A DNA stretch of 64,000 nt from CAIYRG01 sp964446945 (GCA_964446945.1 CAYUQO010000013.1:1-64000), one strand, 5' to 3'. Counted from the first letter of the stretch, positions 1-9,669 are shown. Notes: generated by a model not told the origin, from the sequence alone. Program-made: numbers and translations.

Positions 1-599
1 CGATGAATTCGACCGCATGGCTCAGAACCCTGTATCAATAGAGTCAAAGAAAATGCCTCGCTTTATAAGGCGGTGAGGTCGCGAAGTTCAAACAGCTGCA
101 CTATTCGTGCGGCCTTTTTCATGACTTAGATTCAAAAGGAACTGCGATTCTCGCGCTTTTCACTGGCGCTTCCGCTCGGGCACGGTGGCCAGAGGCAGCG
201 CCCGCTCGCCATCGCGATCATTCGGGCCTGATCGTTCAGGTGCCGCTGGTGCTGATCATAGTGCTGCTTGTGATGGCACGAGTGGACTGACCTCGCGCAA
301 CGCGTGCGTTACCGTAAGATTGGCGTAAAGTTCGTCAACGGACGATATGCATCGGTGCGGTGGAGTTTTCATTAAAAAGTCCTTATAAGGACAAATGACA
401 CTTCGGTGGCAATGTCTCGGCAATATTCGAGGCGTAGCGTCTCATCGCCTGATTCGGGGACAGAACAGAAACTGCTTCAGTGGCAGCCGGGGCCGGCAGT
501 TTCCGCATCGCCTGACGTATGCGCGCTCGCGAAAGGGCCGCGCGATGGGGGGTCCGTCGCGCTGTTGGCAACGTACGCCCAAAAGGCGAAGGGGAAACC
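1..599. other. Leader region without a confident gene
   Basis: No convincing coding sequence lies upstream of the TonB-dependent receptor. One + strand frame is open from about 76 to 290 and would encode a signal-like stretch and a hydrophobic C-terminus ending before a TGA near 288-290. It has no ATG, GTG or TTG in frame after the preceding stop, so I do not call it. The stretch probably holds the promoter of the receptor, but I cannot point to clear -35/-10 boxes. Confidence 0.4.
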
Positions 600-3500
600 A
601 TGTCTTTCAAGCACTCGCGCCGCGTCCGGTACGCGGCGAAATTGAGCTCCATGTTCGGCTCCGCTTCTTTGTTCGCAATCGCGGCGGGAATGCCGGCTTT
701 CGGCCAGGCACAAACGGCGACAGCAACTGCGGAAATCCCGGAGCAGGTTGTTGTCACCGGATCTCTGATTCACGGAACGCCGGCGGTCGGCGTACCGGTG
801 ACAACACTCAGCCCTCAGGACTTCCGGGTCACCGGCTCGCTGACAACAGCCGATCTGCTGAAGACGGTCCCCGCGATTACGGTGCAGGCGTCCGCAACCA
901 CTACGCTAAACGGCGGCTACATCACCGGGACGCAGGACGTGGAAATTCACGGGCTTGGCGGCTCGCTGCTCGGAGTTGCGCCCAAGACTCTATTGCTCGT
1001 GGACGGGGTACGGGTTCCCATTCAGGGCCGCGGTCTATGTGCGCTCGATCCGTCGATCATTCCGCAATTGGCGCTCGATCGTGTGGACGTGCTCGCGGAC
1101 GGCGCTTCCGCGACCTATGGCTCCGACGCCGTTGCAGGCGTGATCAATCTCGTTCTGAAGCGAGGTTACGACGGTGCGACCACCCAGCTGCGTTTCGGCA
1201 ATTCCAGCGACGGCACCTTCTCGGAATCAGCCTCGCAACTGTTCGGCCGGACATGGGAATCCGGCGACATCACGATCACCTGGGAGGGCTACCACAACAG
1301 TCCTGCACTCGCGACCAACCGAAGTTATTACACCGTTGACTTCACGCCCTGGGGCCTCGACAACAGAACACCGATAACCACGGGGCGAACCGGAATCATC
1401 AGCGTTGGCGATCCGCACACACCGGCTGCGGCACCGATCGGCTTCGACGCGACCTACGGCACCACCTGCGATAACTGCTACGCCGTCCCAAAAGGACAGA
1501 ACGGCCGCGGGCTGACCTGGAACCAGGTTCTTGCGGCAAACCCGACACCGACCTCATTCGCACAGAACGAGTTGAATCCGTTTTTAGGCGCCGATGCGAT
1601 ACCCGACATGATGCGCCAAAGCGCTGTTCTCACCTTCGATCAGCGCCTCTGGACGGATACCGGCCTGGTCAATACCGTCACATTCTATCTGGAGGGCTAT
1701 TACAACAATCGCCGAAACACCGGCTACGAATCAGGCGCCACGGGCCCAACGGATTTCAACGCGCATACCTACGTCGTGCCGACGAACAATCCATATTATC
1801 CGGTCGGCGCGCCGACAAATGTCCCACTCGAAGTCTCGATCGATCTCGGCGATTCGGGATTTGCCGCCGGCCAGGTCGCGGATCGCATTGAAGCCGGGTT
1901 CAACGCCGATCTGGCTTTCGGCTGGAAAGGAAACCTGTTCTACGCGCGCAGCGACGATCACGAATACGCCAACTGGCATAACGAGATCAACGAGACCCAG
2001 GTCAGCGCCGCGCTTGGCAACACGGTGACGGATCCGTCCGGCGTATATCAGCCATATACCAAACCCGCCAATATTCCGTACCTCAATATTTTCTGTGACT
2101 CGACGTCATCCAGTTGCATCGATCCGGCGACGCGCAATTACTTTACGACCAGCCGGAGCACGGCCGACCGCATCAATCATGACGAAACCGGAATAAATTT
2201 CGACGGGCCTTTATTCGACTTGCCGGGCGGCACGGTTCGCGCTGCCGTCGGCGGCGACTATCTGTCGGAACATTACTCGTTTTTTGATATCGATGGGGCC
2301 GCCTCATTCATTGGCAGTGCAGCCCCGGGCGCGTCTTATGACGCGAATGCAGAAACGATCTGGGCCGTCTTCGGGCAGTTGGATATTCCAGTCATAGGAC
2401 AGGCCAACGCGCTTCCGTTCTTTCAGGCTCTGGTATTAGAGCTGTCGGGCCGTATCGATCATTACTCGATATTCGGATTCACAAAAAACCCGAAAGTGTC
2501 GATGAATTGGACAGTCGGTGACGGCCTGACATTCAAGGGCGCCATGGGTACGTCATTCCGGGCGCCGGTTTTCACGGAAACCTCCCCCAGCGCCGGTGCG
2601 TCGCTCAATCCGGTCAATGTCGAGGCCGGAGCCCCTGGCAACGTGGAGCCGAGTTGCCCTGTCATCGGCGTTCCGGCGGTAAAGGGATCGGCGGCAGCCG
2701 TTATTGATCCGAATTGCTCCGCCGCGCTGCAATATATCGGCGGATTCAGTGTCAGCGGCGGCTCGGCACTCGCCAGCCCCTATAGGAACGGCGGATTGAA
2801 TCCCGAGCGGGCGAGAAACTGGGCGGTCGGATTCGATTTTGCGCCGGCACCAAATGACATGCTGGGCTTCCTGAGCGGCCTCGATGCCAACGCCACGCTC
2901 TATTACATCAAGATCAATGGTGTAATTCAGCCGGCCGGGCAATTTGGCGGGCTCGATGACCCGCTCGCCAGACGATTCTATGTTCTTCCAAGCGACACTG
3001 CGAATTTCGCCCAAGCGGTCACAACGCTGGTCGCAAATCCGAGAACGGCACCTTACACCATCGCATCCGGAATCCACTTCATCGAAGATGCGGCAAACGC
3101 AAACATCGGATGGGAAAGCATCGAAGGCATCGACTTCAGCGCCAGTTATGACATCGATCTTGGCGACTTTGGCGCCTGGAATACCGGCATCACCGGCAAT
3201 TACGCGCTCGACTCCAAAACCCTCGTCGCGACGGGCGCGCCGGTGTTTGACGCTTATCAGGGGATCGATTCCGGCGGCCGATTGAACTATCGCGCGCGCC
3301 TCGGTTGGGCAGGTGGACCGGACAATGCCTGGAGTATTACCGGATTCATGAACTATCACGCACATATCAACGACCAGCCACCCGACGGATTTCCGGTGGA
3401 ACCGCTTCCGCCATCCTGCTTCCTCGCCGGCAATCCCGCCTGCAATGCGAGTGGGCTGCCACAATTCGCGCAGTACACGAAGCAATTCCCGGTTCTGTCG

Positions 3501-3743
3501 GAATTTATCCCGGCCTTCATCACGTTCGATCTGTCGCTCGCCTACACCACCGGGGAAAGACCGGCGAATGAGTTCTTAAGGAACCTGTCGTTTCAGCTCA
3601 CGGTCAACGACATCACCAACCGGCACCTACCATTCCAATATGTGACCCTCCCAGGTGGCGGCAGCGGATCGCCGCGCGCGTTCAGCCATTACTTCGACCC
3701 GGCGCAACGCGTCATAAGTCTGGTGATTACGAAAGCCTGGTAA
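600..3743 (+). CDS. TonB-dependent outer-membrane receptor
   Basis: This 1047-residue protein should be an outer-membrane active transporter driven by TonB/ExbBD, importing an unidentified ligand. A signal peptide covers about residues 1-38, ending near AFGQAQ. A TonB-box-like EQVVVTGS follows, then a plug domain (TTADLLKTVPAI, later VDVLADGASATYGSDAVAGVINLVLK, typical plug motifs given here in part). The rest is a long beta-barrel ending in KAW, an aromatic C-terminal residue as expected for barrel insertion. I chose the ATG at 600, which follows a GAAGGGG ribosome site and starts a good signal peptide; the frame is open further upstream. No transport partner genes are adjacent, so the substrate stays unknown. 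Confidence 0.9.
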   Translation: MSFKHSRRVRYAAKLSSMFGSASLFAIAAGMPAFGQAQTATATAEIPEQVVVTGSLIHGTPAVGVPVTTLSPQDFRVTGSLTTADLLKTVPAITVQASATTTLNGGYITGTQDVEIHGLGGSLLGVAPKTLLLVDGVRVPIQGRGLCALDPSIIPQLALDRVDVLADGASATYGSDAVAGVINLVLKRGYDGATTQLRFGNSSDGTFSESASQLFGRTWESGDITITWEGYHNSPALATNRSYYTVDFTPWGLDNRTPITTGRTGIISVGDPHTPAAAPIGFDATYGTTCDNCYAVPKGQNGRGLTWNQVLAANPTPTSFAQNELNPFLGADAIPDMMRQSAVLTFDQRLWTDTGLVNTVTFYLEGYYNNRRNTGYESGATGPTDFNAHTYVVPTNNPYYPVGAPTNVPLEVSIDLGDSGFAAGQVADRIEAGFNADLAFGWKGNLFYARSDDHEYANWHNEINETQVSAALGNTVTDPSGVYQPYTKPANIPYLNIFCDSTSSSCIDPATRNYFTTSRSTADRINHDETGINFDGPLFDLPGGTVRAAVGGDYLSEHYSFFDIDGAASFIGSAAPGASYDANAETIWAVFGQLDIPVIGQANALPFFQALVLELSGRIDHYSIFGFTKNPKVSMNWTVGDGLTFKGAMGTSFRAPVFTETSPSAGASLNPVNVEAGAPGNVEPSCPVIGVPAVKGSAAAVIDPNCSAALQYIGGFSVSGGSALASPYRNGGLNPERARNWAVGFDFAPAPNDMLGFLSGLDANATLYYIKINGVIQPAGQFGGLDDPLARRFYVLPSDTANFAQAVTTLVANPRTAPYTIASGIHFIEDAANANIGWESIEGIDFSASYDIDLGDFGAWNTGITGNYALDSKTLVATGAPVFDAYQGIDSGGRLNYRARLGWAGGPDNAWSITGFMNYHAHINDQPPDGFPVEPLPPSCFLAGNPACNASGLPQFAQYTKQFPVLSEFIPAFITFDLSLAYTTGERPANEFLRNLSFQLTVNDITNRHLPFQYVTLPGGGSGSPRAFSHYFDPAQRVISLVITKAW

Positions 3744-3761
3744 ACCAGGGGCAGAATTCAA

Positions 3762-3805
3762 CCGAACTTGGCGGCGGGGCGGACCTGCTCCGCCACCGAG
3801 TTCGG
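3762..3805. terminator. Inverted repeat after the TonB receptor
   Basis: Arms CCGAACT and AGTTCGG enclose an inner GGCGGA/TCCGCC stem. The hairpin lies 18 bases after the receptor stop codon. No T-run follows, so it may be a rho-assisted terminator or mRNA-end stabiliser rather than a classic intrinsic terminator. Confidence 0.4.
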
Positions 3806-4416
3806 TCGCCGCAGCCGGGGGCCACGCTGAAACTATGCATTACCCCTTCTATCCAGCCGCGTAGCGCGACCACTCTTAGCGGGAAACCCGTGAGGCCCAC
3901 CTTTCATGCGCACAGCACGCAATGTCCGCTTCTGGCGAAACTCAGCCTAACCAGCCGATGACTGGGTACAGCCACTTTCGCTGAATTTGGACCTTCGAAG
4001 GCAGCCCTGCGAAACTCTTGGAATGACCCTGATCGAACGCAGGGCAGGCATCACCGATCTGCTGACACGACACTTAAAGCGAGGTTCATCTTCCCCGAAT
4101 CGGAATGGCCTGCTGCCGAATCGGCTTCCGCCGCTTGTGGCTGATCCCTCGCGCACTGATCGAAGGACGAATTGAGCGGCTCTGCGACAGAGGCGATTAC
4201 ATCCTGAAAAACGCTGCCGAGAGAGTGCGAAAAATACGGGAGTGGTCCGGGAATCACAATGATGAAAAAAATCGTTTTACGACAGCCACTTGGGCTCAGA
4301 AAATGTTGGTATATTTGTTGGTATGGGATTCTGGGGTGTCAAAGCGCGTGGCGTCGCCAAGGAATTAACTTCACCGTCACTTCCGCCCCTGGCACCATTC
4401 AAATCAGTCACCGGGC
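3806..4416. other. Gene-free stretch with a short direct repeat
   Basis: About 600 bases between the receptor and the convergent CAP-domain gene. The short open frames here have no ribosome site or protein-like composition. The only structure I see is a pair of 8-base direct repeats, GTTGGTAT, at 4305-4312 and 4317-4324, separated by ATTT. I see no RNA gene. Confidence 0.4.
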
Positions 4417-5613
4417 TTACTGAACGATCCGCAGCTGCCCGCCGACCGTGATCGGAATATCGACATAGGCGCCATCCATGAGTTGCGGCGTGCCGTCGAC
4501 TTCCACGGTCCTGCCGACGAACCGATCAGCTTCGCCCCCAAGGTGACTCCAGACCTCGCGCGGGATCAGGATGAAGACCATCTTGTACCGCTTCGGCGTG
4601 CGCAGCCCGATCTGCAGATACGCGGTATCGCCGTCCTCCATCATCCCGCCATGAAGCACCGTGCCACGCAACGTGCTGGCGACGTTGATCGCGCGCGTCA
4701 CGGCTTGCTCACTGCCTGCGTCGACCGTGCGCAGTGCGACCGTCGTGAAACTCCAGCGCCACGTGCCGGGCTTGCCCTTCCACACCGCGTCGATGCGCAC
4801 TTCGTAGTGGCTGTTCGGGAGCAGCGGCTCCTTGGGGATGAGGCACACTATGCCATATTGGCCAAACGACGTCGCCGGGTGCTCCGGATCAGACAGGTAG
4901 AACGCGACGTCCCTGCCTTTCGCGTCCACCAGCGAGGCGCGCACGCTGGTGACTTTGTCGAATGGCGGGAACTCGATCGTCACCGGATAGCCGGCGCGTC
5001 CGCCGCCCGGTATCGGGTTGGGAACCTCGCCGCCGAACTCGAGCGGTATGCCACCCTGATTGTTGGCCGGATAGGCAATCGGCCACTTCGCCGGGACCCC
5101 GCCGGTTTTTCCATCCACGAACATCAGGGCGGCCATGTATGAGCCGTCGGGAAGCCGGGCATAGCCGACGCCGATCCGCTCAAGCGCCGGCGACAGGATC
5201 GGCCGGCGGTGATAAAGCACCGCCATCCACCCATCGACGGCGACGTTGAGATCTGAAACGTCGAAAAACAGATCGGCGGCCTTGCCACACGCGGCGCCCT
5301 CCGCCGACGCGCCTGGCAGCCTCGGGCGCTCTTGATGGGCATTGAGCCCGGCGATCGCGTCGGAGCCCTTGTTGAGACGCATATATTCCGCATGTTGCAT
5401 GCAGCCCTGCGAGAGCTTCGCGTCGAGCTTCACCGGCGGGAGCCCGACCGCGGCGCGGTAGCGATCGACAAGCTGCTTCACGCGGAGCCCAACGGTGTCG
5501 TTCACCGCGAGATGCGGTTTCGATTCCGTGTACGGATAGGCCGGCCCGGCAGCCGCGGAGCCCGCGCCGGCAATAGAGGATACGAGGGTGGCGAACAGGA
5601 GACTGCGCAGCAT
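4417..5613 (-). CDS. Secreted CAP-domain (SCP/PR-1-like) protein
   Basis: A 398-residue exported protein. A signal peptide is at about residues 1-23 (MLRSLLFATLV to SAAAGP). A CAP domain follows at about 40-170: it has VDRYRAAVGLPPVKLDAKLS, a CMQHAEYM helix carrying the conserved His, and a later WMAVLYHRRPILSP segment with GVGYA. The C-terminal half (about 190-400) is beta-rich and not recognised. CAP proteins act outside the cell and their bacterial roles are mostly undefined. The start is uncertain: ATG at 5613 has GGAG directly next to it, and a TTG two codons upstream (5619) is the alternative. It is convergent with the TonB receptor. Confidence 0.8.
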   Translation of the reverse strand: MLRSLLFATLVSSIAGAGSAAAGPAYPYTESKPHLAVNDTVGLRVKQLVDRYRAAVGLPPVKLDAKLSQGCMQHAEYMRLNKGSDAIAGLNAHQERPRLPGASAEGAACGKAADLFFDVSDLNVAVDGWMAVLYHRRPILSPALERIGVGYARLPDGSYMAALMFVDGKTGGVPAKWPIAYPANNQGGIPLEFGGEVPNPIPGGGRAGYPVTIEFPPFDKVTSVRASLVDAKGRDVAFYLSDPEHPATSFGQYGIVCLIPKEPLLPNSHYEVRIDAVWKGKPGTWRWSFTTVALRTVDAGSEQAVTRAINVASTLRGTVLHGGMMEDGDTAYLQIGLRTPKRYKMVFILIPREVWSHLGGEADRFVGRTVEVDGTPQLMDGAYVDIPITVGGQLRIVQ

Positions 5614-5690
5614 CTCCAATGAATGTCAGATCGGGGTTGCCAACCCGTTACCCGTGGACGGGAAAGACAGGGAAGTGGCCGGTGTTTTAA

Positions 5691-6140
5691 TCAGATTTGT
5701 GGGAGCCGGAGAGATGGCCACCATCCGTCACCACTATGCGCGTACAGATCGGCAGCGCGTTCAAATGGCGTTGGGGAGGGCAGGAGAAGTGTTGCGATGT
5801 ATACAGGCAAAAACACCGGACCAAGCACCTGATATTGCAAGGTGTGGGCCTCCTCGTGCCTGCCCAAATGCACTGTGCGCATGTGCGGAAGCGGGAGACC
5901 GCGTTTGGCATGCGCCGCACATTCATAGGTCATGACGGCCCGGTTTAAATCTGGGTACGGACTAATAATCACATTGCCCAATGTGAATGCGCGGTTCGCC
6001 AAAGGAAATCGGTGGAAGACGATGGCGTTGTGGGCGATTTCACAACGGGAGCCGGTCAGCAGGAAGGGAACTCCAATCAACACACCCGCGCAGGTGTAAG
6101 GAAGTGCCCAGAGTTTTCCGATGGCGTCGAGAAAGAACAG
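5691..6140 (-). CDS. Small membrane protein with HEEAHTLQ motif, probable CTG start
   Basis: A 149-residue protein if started at a CTG at 6140. It resembles a small family of uncharacterised proteins with a hydrophobic N-terminus, a TLGNVI segment, then HEEAHTLQYQVLGPVFLPVY and a C-terminal PFERAADLYA. The HExxH-like HEEAH suggests metal binding but no activity is known to me. The first standard start (GTG at 6083) would delete the N-terminal FFLDAIGKLWALPYT segment that looks like part of the family. No ATG, GTG or TTG lies between the upstream stop and 6083. The CTG at 6140 follows AAAGGGA by 6 bases, so I prefer it. A degraded start codon is the alternative. Confidence 0.6.
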   Translation of the reverse strand: MFFLDAIGKLWALPYTCAGVLIGVPFLLTGSRCEIAHNAIVFHRFPLANRAFTLGNVIISPYPDLNRAVMTYECAAHAKRGLPLPHMRTVHLGRHEEAHTLQYQVLGPVFLPVYIATLLLPSPTPFERAADLYAHSGDGWWPSLRLPQI

Positions 6141-6314
6141 CGCTGATCCCTTTCGAGAAGTTCTGAACGCACACTCAATATCAGGCAGCCGTAAAGGTCT
6201 ATCCGCGGAATTGCGCGACGGAAATCACATCAGAACACTACCGGCGTCTGGAACACATCCGGCCGCCTTGCTAAGGGTTCGCTCACAACTGACTCTGTTC
6301 GGAGGAATTTGCGT

Positions 6315-7091
6315 ATGAAACGTATGGCGGCCATTCTGTTCGGAGGTGCAGCCTCAGTGGTTCTCGGCTGCTGTTTTGCGTTGGCCCAGCAAGTGCCGCA
6401 GGGTGCGCAGCCACAACATCCAATGAATTTCTTCATCACCAGCCGTCCGATCGCGCACGGCGCCAATCTCGGCGGTCTCGCGGGTGCGGATGCCCATTGC
6501 CAGGAGCTCGCCGCAGCAGTTGGCGCCGGCAACAAGACATGGCACGCCTATCTCAGCACCCAGGCGCGGCCCGGCCGGCCTGCTGTCAATGCGCGCGACC
6601 GCATCGGGACTGGTCCCTGGTACAATGCCAAGGGTGACATGATCGCGCAGGACCTCGCACATCTGCATGGCGACACGCTGGAGATGGCGCGCTTTGGCAA
6701 CAACATCACCAAGGCGACGGACCTGACCGAAAGCGGCGCCATCGTTCCGGGCCTCAATGACGGTAAGGATCCACATGACCGCGAATGGGCCTATATGATG
6801 GCTCATCCGAATTCGAACCATCACGAGGTGCTGACCGGGTCGCGTCCGGACGGCACCGCCTTTACCGAACAGCGCGACCACACCTGCAACAACTGGACGA
6901 GTGAAGCCCACGGCAATGCCGGCGACGATCTCGACCGGAACACCGGAGCAGCGGCGCAAGTCGGGATGTCGGACCGCAACGGCGGCGGCAATGGTTCGTG
7001 GAATTCGTCGCACGGCACGCCGGGCTGCAGCCAGGACGATCTCGCCGGTGTCCACGGCGAGGGCCTGTTCTACTGCTTTGCGATCAATTAA
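6315..7091 (+). CDS. Secreted lectin-like protein (DUF1554-like), paralogue 1
   Basis: A 258-residue exported protein with a signal peptide at about 1-24 (ending near ALAQQ). The mature part has FFITSRP, NLGGLAGADAHCQ, HAYLSTQARPG, NARDRIGTGPWYN, DHTCNNWTS and a C-terminal GLFYCFAIN. This pattern resembles the DUF1554 group of C-type-lectin-like domains; that assignment is from memory. Paired cysteines (AHCQ, HTCNN, GCSQ, YCFA) suggest two disulfides. It is closely similar to the protein at 28092-28862 and more distantly to 27382-28071. The ATG at 6315 has a GGAGGA ribosome site 8 bases upstream. Confidence 0.85.
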   Translation: MKRMAAILFGGAASVVLGCCFALAQQVPQGAQPQHPMNFFITSRPIAHGANLGGLAGADAHCQELAAAVGAGNKTWHAYLSTQARPGRPAVNARDRIGTGPWYNAKGDMIAQDLAHLHGDTLEMARFGNNITKATDLTESGAIVPGLNDGKDPHDREWAYMMAHPNSNHHEVLTGSRPDGTAFTEQRDHTCNNWTSEAHGNAGDDLDRNTGAAAQVGMSDRNGGGNGSWNSSHGTPGCSQDDLAGVHGEGLFYCFAIN

Positions 7092-7173
7092 GGGCTCTCG
7101 GCCCGCGGGATAATTCCGGACCGAACACGTGCAGGGTGAAAGGGGCTGCAAGTTCCTTTAGGCTCGCAGCCAT

Positions 7174-8583
7174 ATGCGCGAGTCGTATGGCTTTTTTGCT
7201 GCCACTGCGCTGCTTCTGGGTTTCGCGGCGGCCGCTTTCGCGCCCCAGATCTTCCACGACGGTGATACTTGGATGCATTTGGCGGCGGGGCGCTGGATTC
7301 TGACGCACCGGGCCGTACCCGCTCACGACGTGTTCAGTTTCACCTTCGCAGGCGCGCCATGGAACGCGCAGGAATGGTTGGCGGAAGTACTGATGGCGGG
7401 CGCATTTGCGCTGCTGGGCTGGAGCGGTGTGCATCTTCTCTTCGGCCTCGCATTCGGCGCCGCCGCGGCACTTGTCGCGGGAGCACTGCGGAAGCGGATG
7501 GACACGCTGCCCGCGCTCCTGATGGCGCTAATGGGATTGGCCTGCGTTTCGGGAAGCCTCCTGGCACGGCCGCATCTGCTGGCGCTGCCGCTCCTGGCGC
7601 TGTGGACCGTTGGACTGGTCGCAGCACGCGAGCGGCGTATGCCGCCGCCGTTATGGCTGGTGCCGGTGATGCTGGTTTGGGCCAATCTGCATGGCAGTTT
7701 TGCGTTCGGTCTCGCGCTGGCTGTGGTTCTCGCGGTGGAAGCGGTGCTGGAAAACCGCGCCGCCGCCCGGAAATGGCTGATTTTCCTTGGCGCGAGTCTT
7801 GGCGCCGTCCTGATCAATCCCGAGGGGCTGAATGGATTGTTGTTCCCGCTGCGGATGCTCCTGCTGCCCAGTGTCGCTTATATCGGCGAATGGGCGCCAG
7901 CGGATCTCACACATCCTGCGCCATTTCTCATCTCGCTGCTCGCGATGGTTTATGTATTGGCATTCACCAAAGTGCAGTTGCCACCGCTGCGCGCGTTGCT
8001 GATCCTTGTTCTTGTCTATCTCGGGCTGGCGCATATTCGTCACCAGATGCTGTTCGGCGTCACTGCGCCTTTGTTGGCCGCGCCATCCGTGGGAAGAATC
8101 TGGCCGCCACGCAGGCGCGAAATGCCCGGATGGGCGGCGAGCGCGGCGCTTGCGCTGGTGGTGCCGCTGGCGGTCGCGCGTTCGATCTTGCCCGAGACGC
8201 GTACCGAAGACCTCGTCACGCCTGTTGCGGCCCTGATGCACGTGCCCGCGGATCTGCGCGCAATGCCGGTGCTCAATGCCTATGATTATGGCGGTTATCT
8301 GATCTTCAGCGGTGTCAAAGTGTTCGTCGATACCCGCGCCGATTTATATCCCGCCAGTTTTTACGCGGCCTATGGCCGGCTGGCGGCAGGAGATCGTGCG
8401 ACGCTGATGGATGCGCTTGCGCATTGGCAAATCGGCTGGACGGTCTTCCCCGCCAATTCAGCCGCCACGAAACTGCTCGATGGTTTACCAGGCTGGCGCA
8501 GGCTTTATTCGGACAGCAATGCCGTGGTGCATGTTCGCGACCTGTTGACCGGCGGCCGAACGCGCAGGTCGAAATCGGGTTGA
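7174..8583 (+). CDS. Polytopic membrane protein, GT-C-like
   Basis: A 469-residue integral membrane protein with roughly a dozen hydrophobic segments. The N-terminal loop carries HDGDTWMHLAAGRWIL followed by PAHDVFSFTFAG and WNAQEWLAE. Acidic and His residues in this first periplasmic loop are typical of GT-C-fold glycosyltransferase-like membrane proteins of unknown substrate. The C-terminal 100 residues are soluble (NAYDYGGYLIFSGVKVFVDTR and onward). No polysaccharide genes are adjacent, so donor and acceptor cannot be named. Confidence 0.75.
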   Translation: MRESYGFFAATALLLGFAAAAFAPQIFHDGDTWMHLAAGRWILTHRAVPAHDVFSFTFAGAPWNAQEWLAEVLMAGAFALLGWSGVHLLFGLAFGAAAALVAGALRKRMDTLPALLMALMGLACVSGSLLARPHLLALPLLALWTVGLVAARERRMPPPLWLVPVMLVWANLHGSFAFGLALAVVLAVEAVLENRAAARKWLIFLGASLGAVLINPEGLNGLLFPLRMLLLPSVAYIGEWAPADLTHPAPFLISLLAMVYVLAFTKVQLPPLRALLILVLVYLGLAHIRHQMLFGVTAPLLAAPSVGRIWPPRRREMPGWAASAALALVVPLAVARSILPETRTEDLVTPVAALMHVPADLRAMPVLNAYDYGGYLIFSGVKVFVDTRADLYPASFYAAYGRLAAGDRATLMDALAHWQIGWTVFPANSAATKLLDGLPGWRRLYSDSNAVVHVRDLLTGGRTRRSKSG

Positions 8584-8759
8584 CCTGAGTGGCCTTCGGT
8601 CCTGGCGCTGTGCGAATTTTGTGACAACGATTTGCTGCTGCTCCTGCACTGCGGCAAACGTGTTACGCTTTCTGACAATTCGAAGAGGGGCGGTCCAATG
8701 CGCGAGTGTCTACGCACATCCTCTCAGTACCGTCACGATTCTCCGTGATTCGACGGTAC

Positions 8760-8936
8760 ATGGCAGAGTCCGATTTTGACAGTGCCCTGCGATACCGCAA
8801 CATGGCGGAGCAAACCCGGATCGCTGCGGGGGGTGCAATTACTCACTCTGCCCGTGATCGGCTTTTGAAAACTGCCGCCGATTATGATGCGCTTGCGGAA
8901 AAGTATGAATCGAAATTCCGGAAGCAAAACGCGTAA
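8760..8936 (+). CDS. Small hypothetical protein
   Basis: A 58-residue soluble, helical protein (MAESDFDSALRYRNMAEQ at its start; LLKTAADYDALAEKYESK near its end). The arrangement of an RxMAEQ helix followed by LLKTAxDYDALAE resembles many short alphaproteobacterial proteins of unknown role. The GTG at 8706 would add 18 residues; the ATG at 8760 gives a better N-terminus. Similar small helical proteins lie at 10105-10293 and 15399-15674. Confidence 0.6.
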   Translation: MAESDFDSALRYRNMAEQTRIAAGGAITHSARDRLLKTAADYDALAEKYESKFRKQNA

Positions 8937-9027
8937 TGCGATTCGCCAGGCCCGGCGGCCCGGCCGGCGGCGGATCCTGCGGACCGCACCAACCTATTCT
9001 CCCAATGCCCCACGCTGGACTGCATGC

Positions 9028-9240
9028 ATGCCCAATGAGCTTGTCGAACTCACCCAGGTCAAAATCACCGCCGGTAAAATGACGACGGGGTTCAAGAAGC
9101 TGATCGCGTTCGACCACATTTTCTCGATCGAACCCGGCGCACAGGAGACGGCGCTGATCACGCTCGCCAACGGCGAGAAGATGATGGTGAAAGAAACCTA
9201 CAGCGAGCTGAAAGCGCGATTCGGCGCCGTCAGCCGCTAA
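9028..9240 (+). CDS. Small FlbD-like protein
   Basis: A 70-residue protein. Its C-terminal half (IEPGAQETALITLANGEKMMVKE, then YSELKARF) resembles the short FlbD-type domain, in which a beta-strand with NG turn precedes a VKES helix. No flagellar gene is nearby, so a flagellar role is not supported. The ATG at 9028 starts the conserved part; the frame is open back to 8884 but that part is arginine-rich and overlaps the previous gene. Confidence 0.6.
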   Translation: MPNELVELTQVKITAGKMTTGFKKLIAFDHIFSIEPGAQETALITLANGEKMMVKETYSELKARFGAVSR

Positions 9241-9246
9241 CGTGTT

Positions 9247-9669
9247 CTATTCGGCGGGCGCGGCCCTGAAGCTGACCCTGTCCGCCCGCGCAGTTTTGAG
9301 CAGAACCTGCCACACCGATACCGTGAAACACAGCATCGCCCCAAGAGCGAGAACTTCGCTGATCGCCAGCGGCAGGATGTATTGCGGCTGCTCGCCGAAT
9401 TTCAGCACCAGCGCAAGCGAGGGAACCATGATCACCACGGCAACATTGTTGAGCCAGAATGTGGTCCAGGCGAGTTTTGACGACGCGTCGCGTGCAAGCG
9501 CGTAAAACGTGCCGTAGAGCGCCATCGTAACCCAGCCAATCAGGTTCAAATGGGCATGCGCGGGATAGAGTGAGTGATCATCGGATGCGCCCATGTAAAT
9601 TCCCAGCGACATCCCGATCAGCACGTAAAGCGGAGCGATAGCGAAAAACCACAAGGCAACGCGCGGCAT
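9247..9669 (-). CDS. Four-helix membrane protein, cytochrome-oxidase-subunit-I-like
   Basis: A 140-residue membrane protein with four hydrophobic helices. The AHAHLNLIGW motif in the second helix is the one found around a haem-ligand His in NorB/cbb3-type oxidase subunit I fragments and in short stand-alone proteins of this kind. It is far too short to be an oxidase. The ATG at 9669 follows a GGGGGGA ribosome site by 4 bases. It is convergent with the FlbD-like gene, 6 bases apart. Function unknown; haem binding is only a possibility. Confidence 0.7.
   Translation of the reverse strand: MPRVALWFFAIAPLYVLIGMSLGIYMGASDDHSLYPAHAHLNLIGWVTMALYGTFYALARDASSKLAWTTFWLNNVAVVIMVPSLALVLKFGEQPQYILPLAISEVLALGAMLCFTVSVWQVLLKTARADRVSFRAAPAE

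Noticed and set aside
76..290. Possible small secreted protein at the window start
   Set aside because: Signal-like and hydrophobic segments exist but there is no ATG, GTG or TTG in frame.
2553..3485. A 310-codon antisense frame inside the TonB receptor
   Set aside because: No start signal or domain; composition typical of a reverse-strand shadow.
600..3743. The TonB receptor as a lanthanophore receptor (LutH-like)
   Set aside because: Tempting given xoxF, but it is 40 kb away with no lut genes beside it and I see no specific signature.
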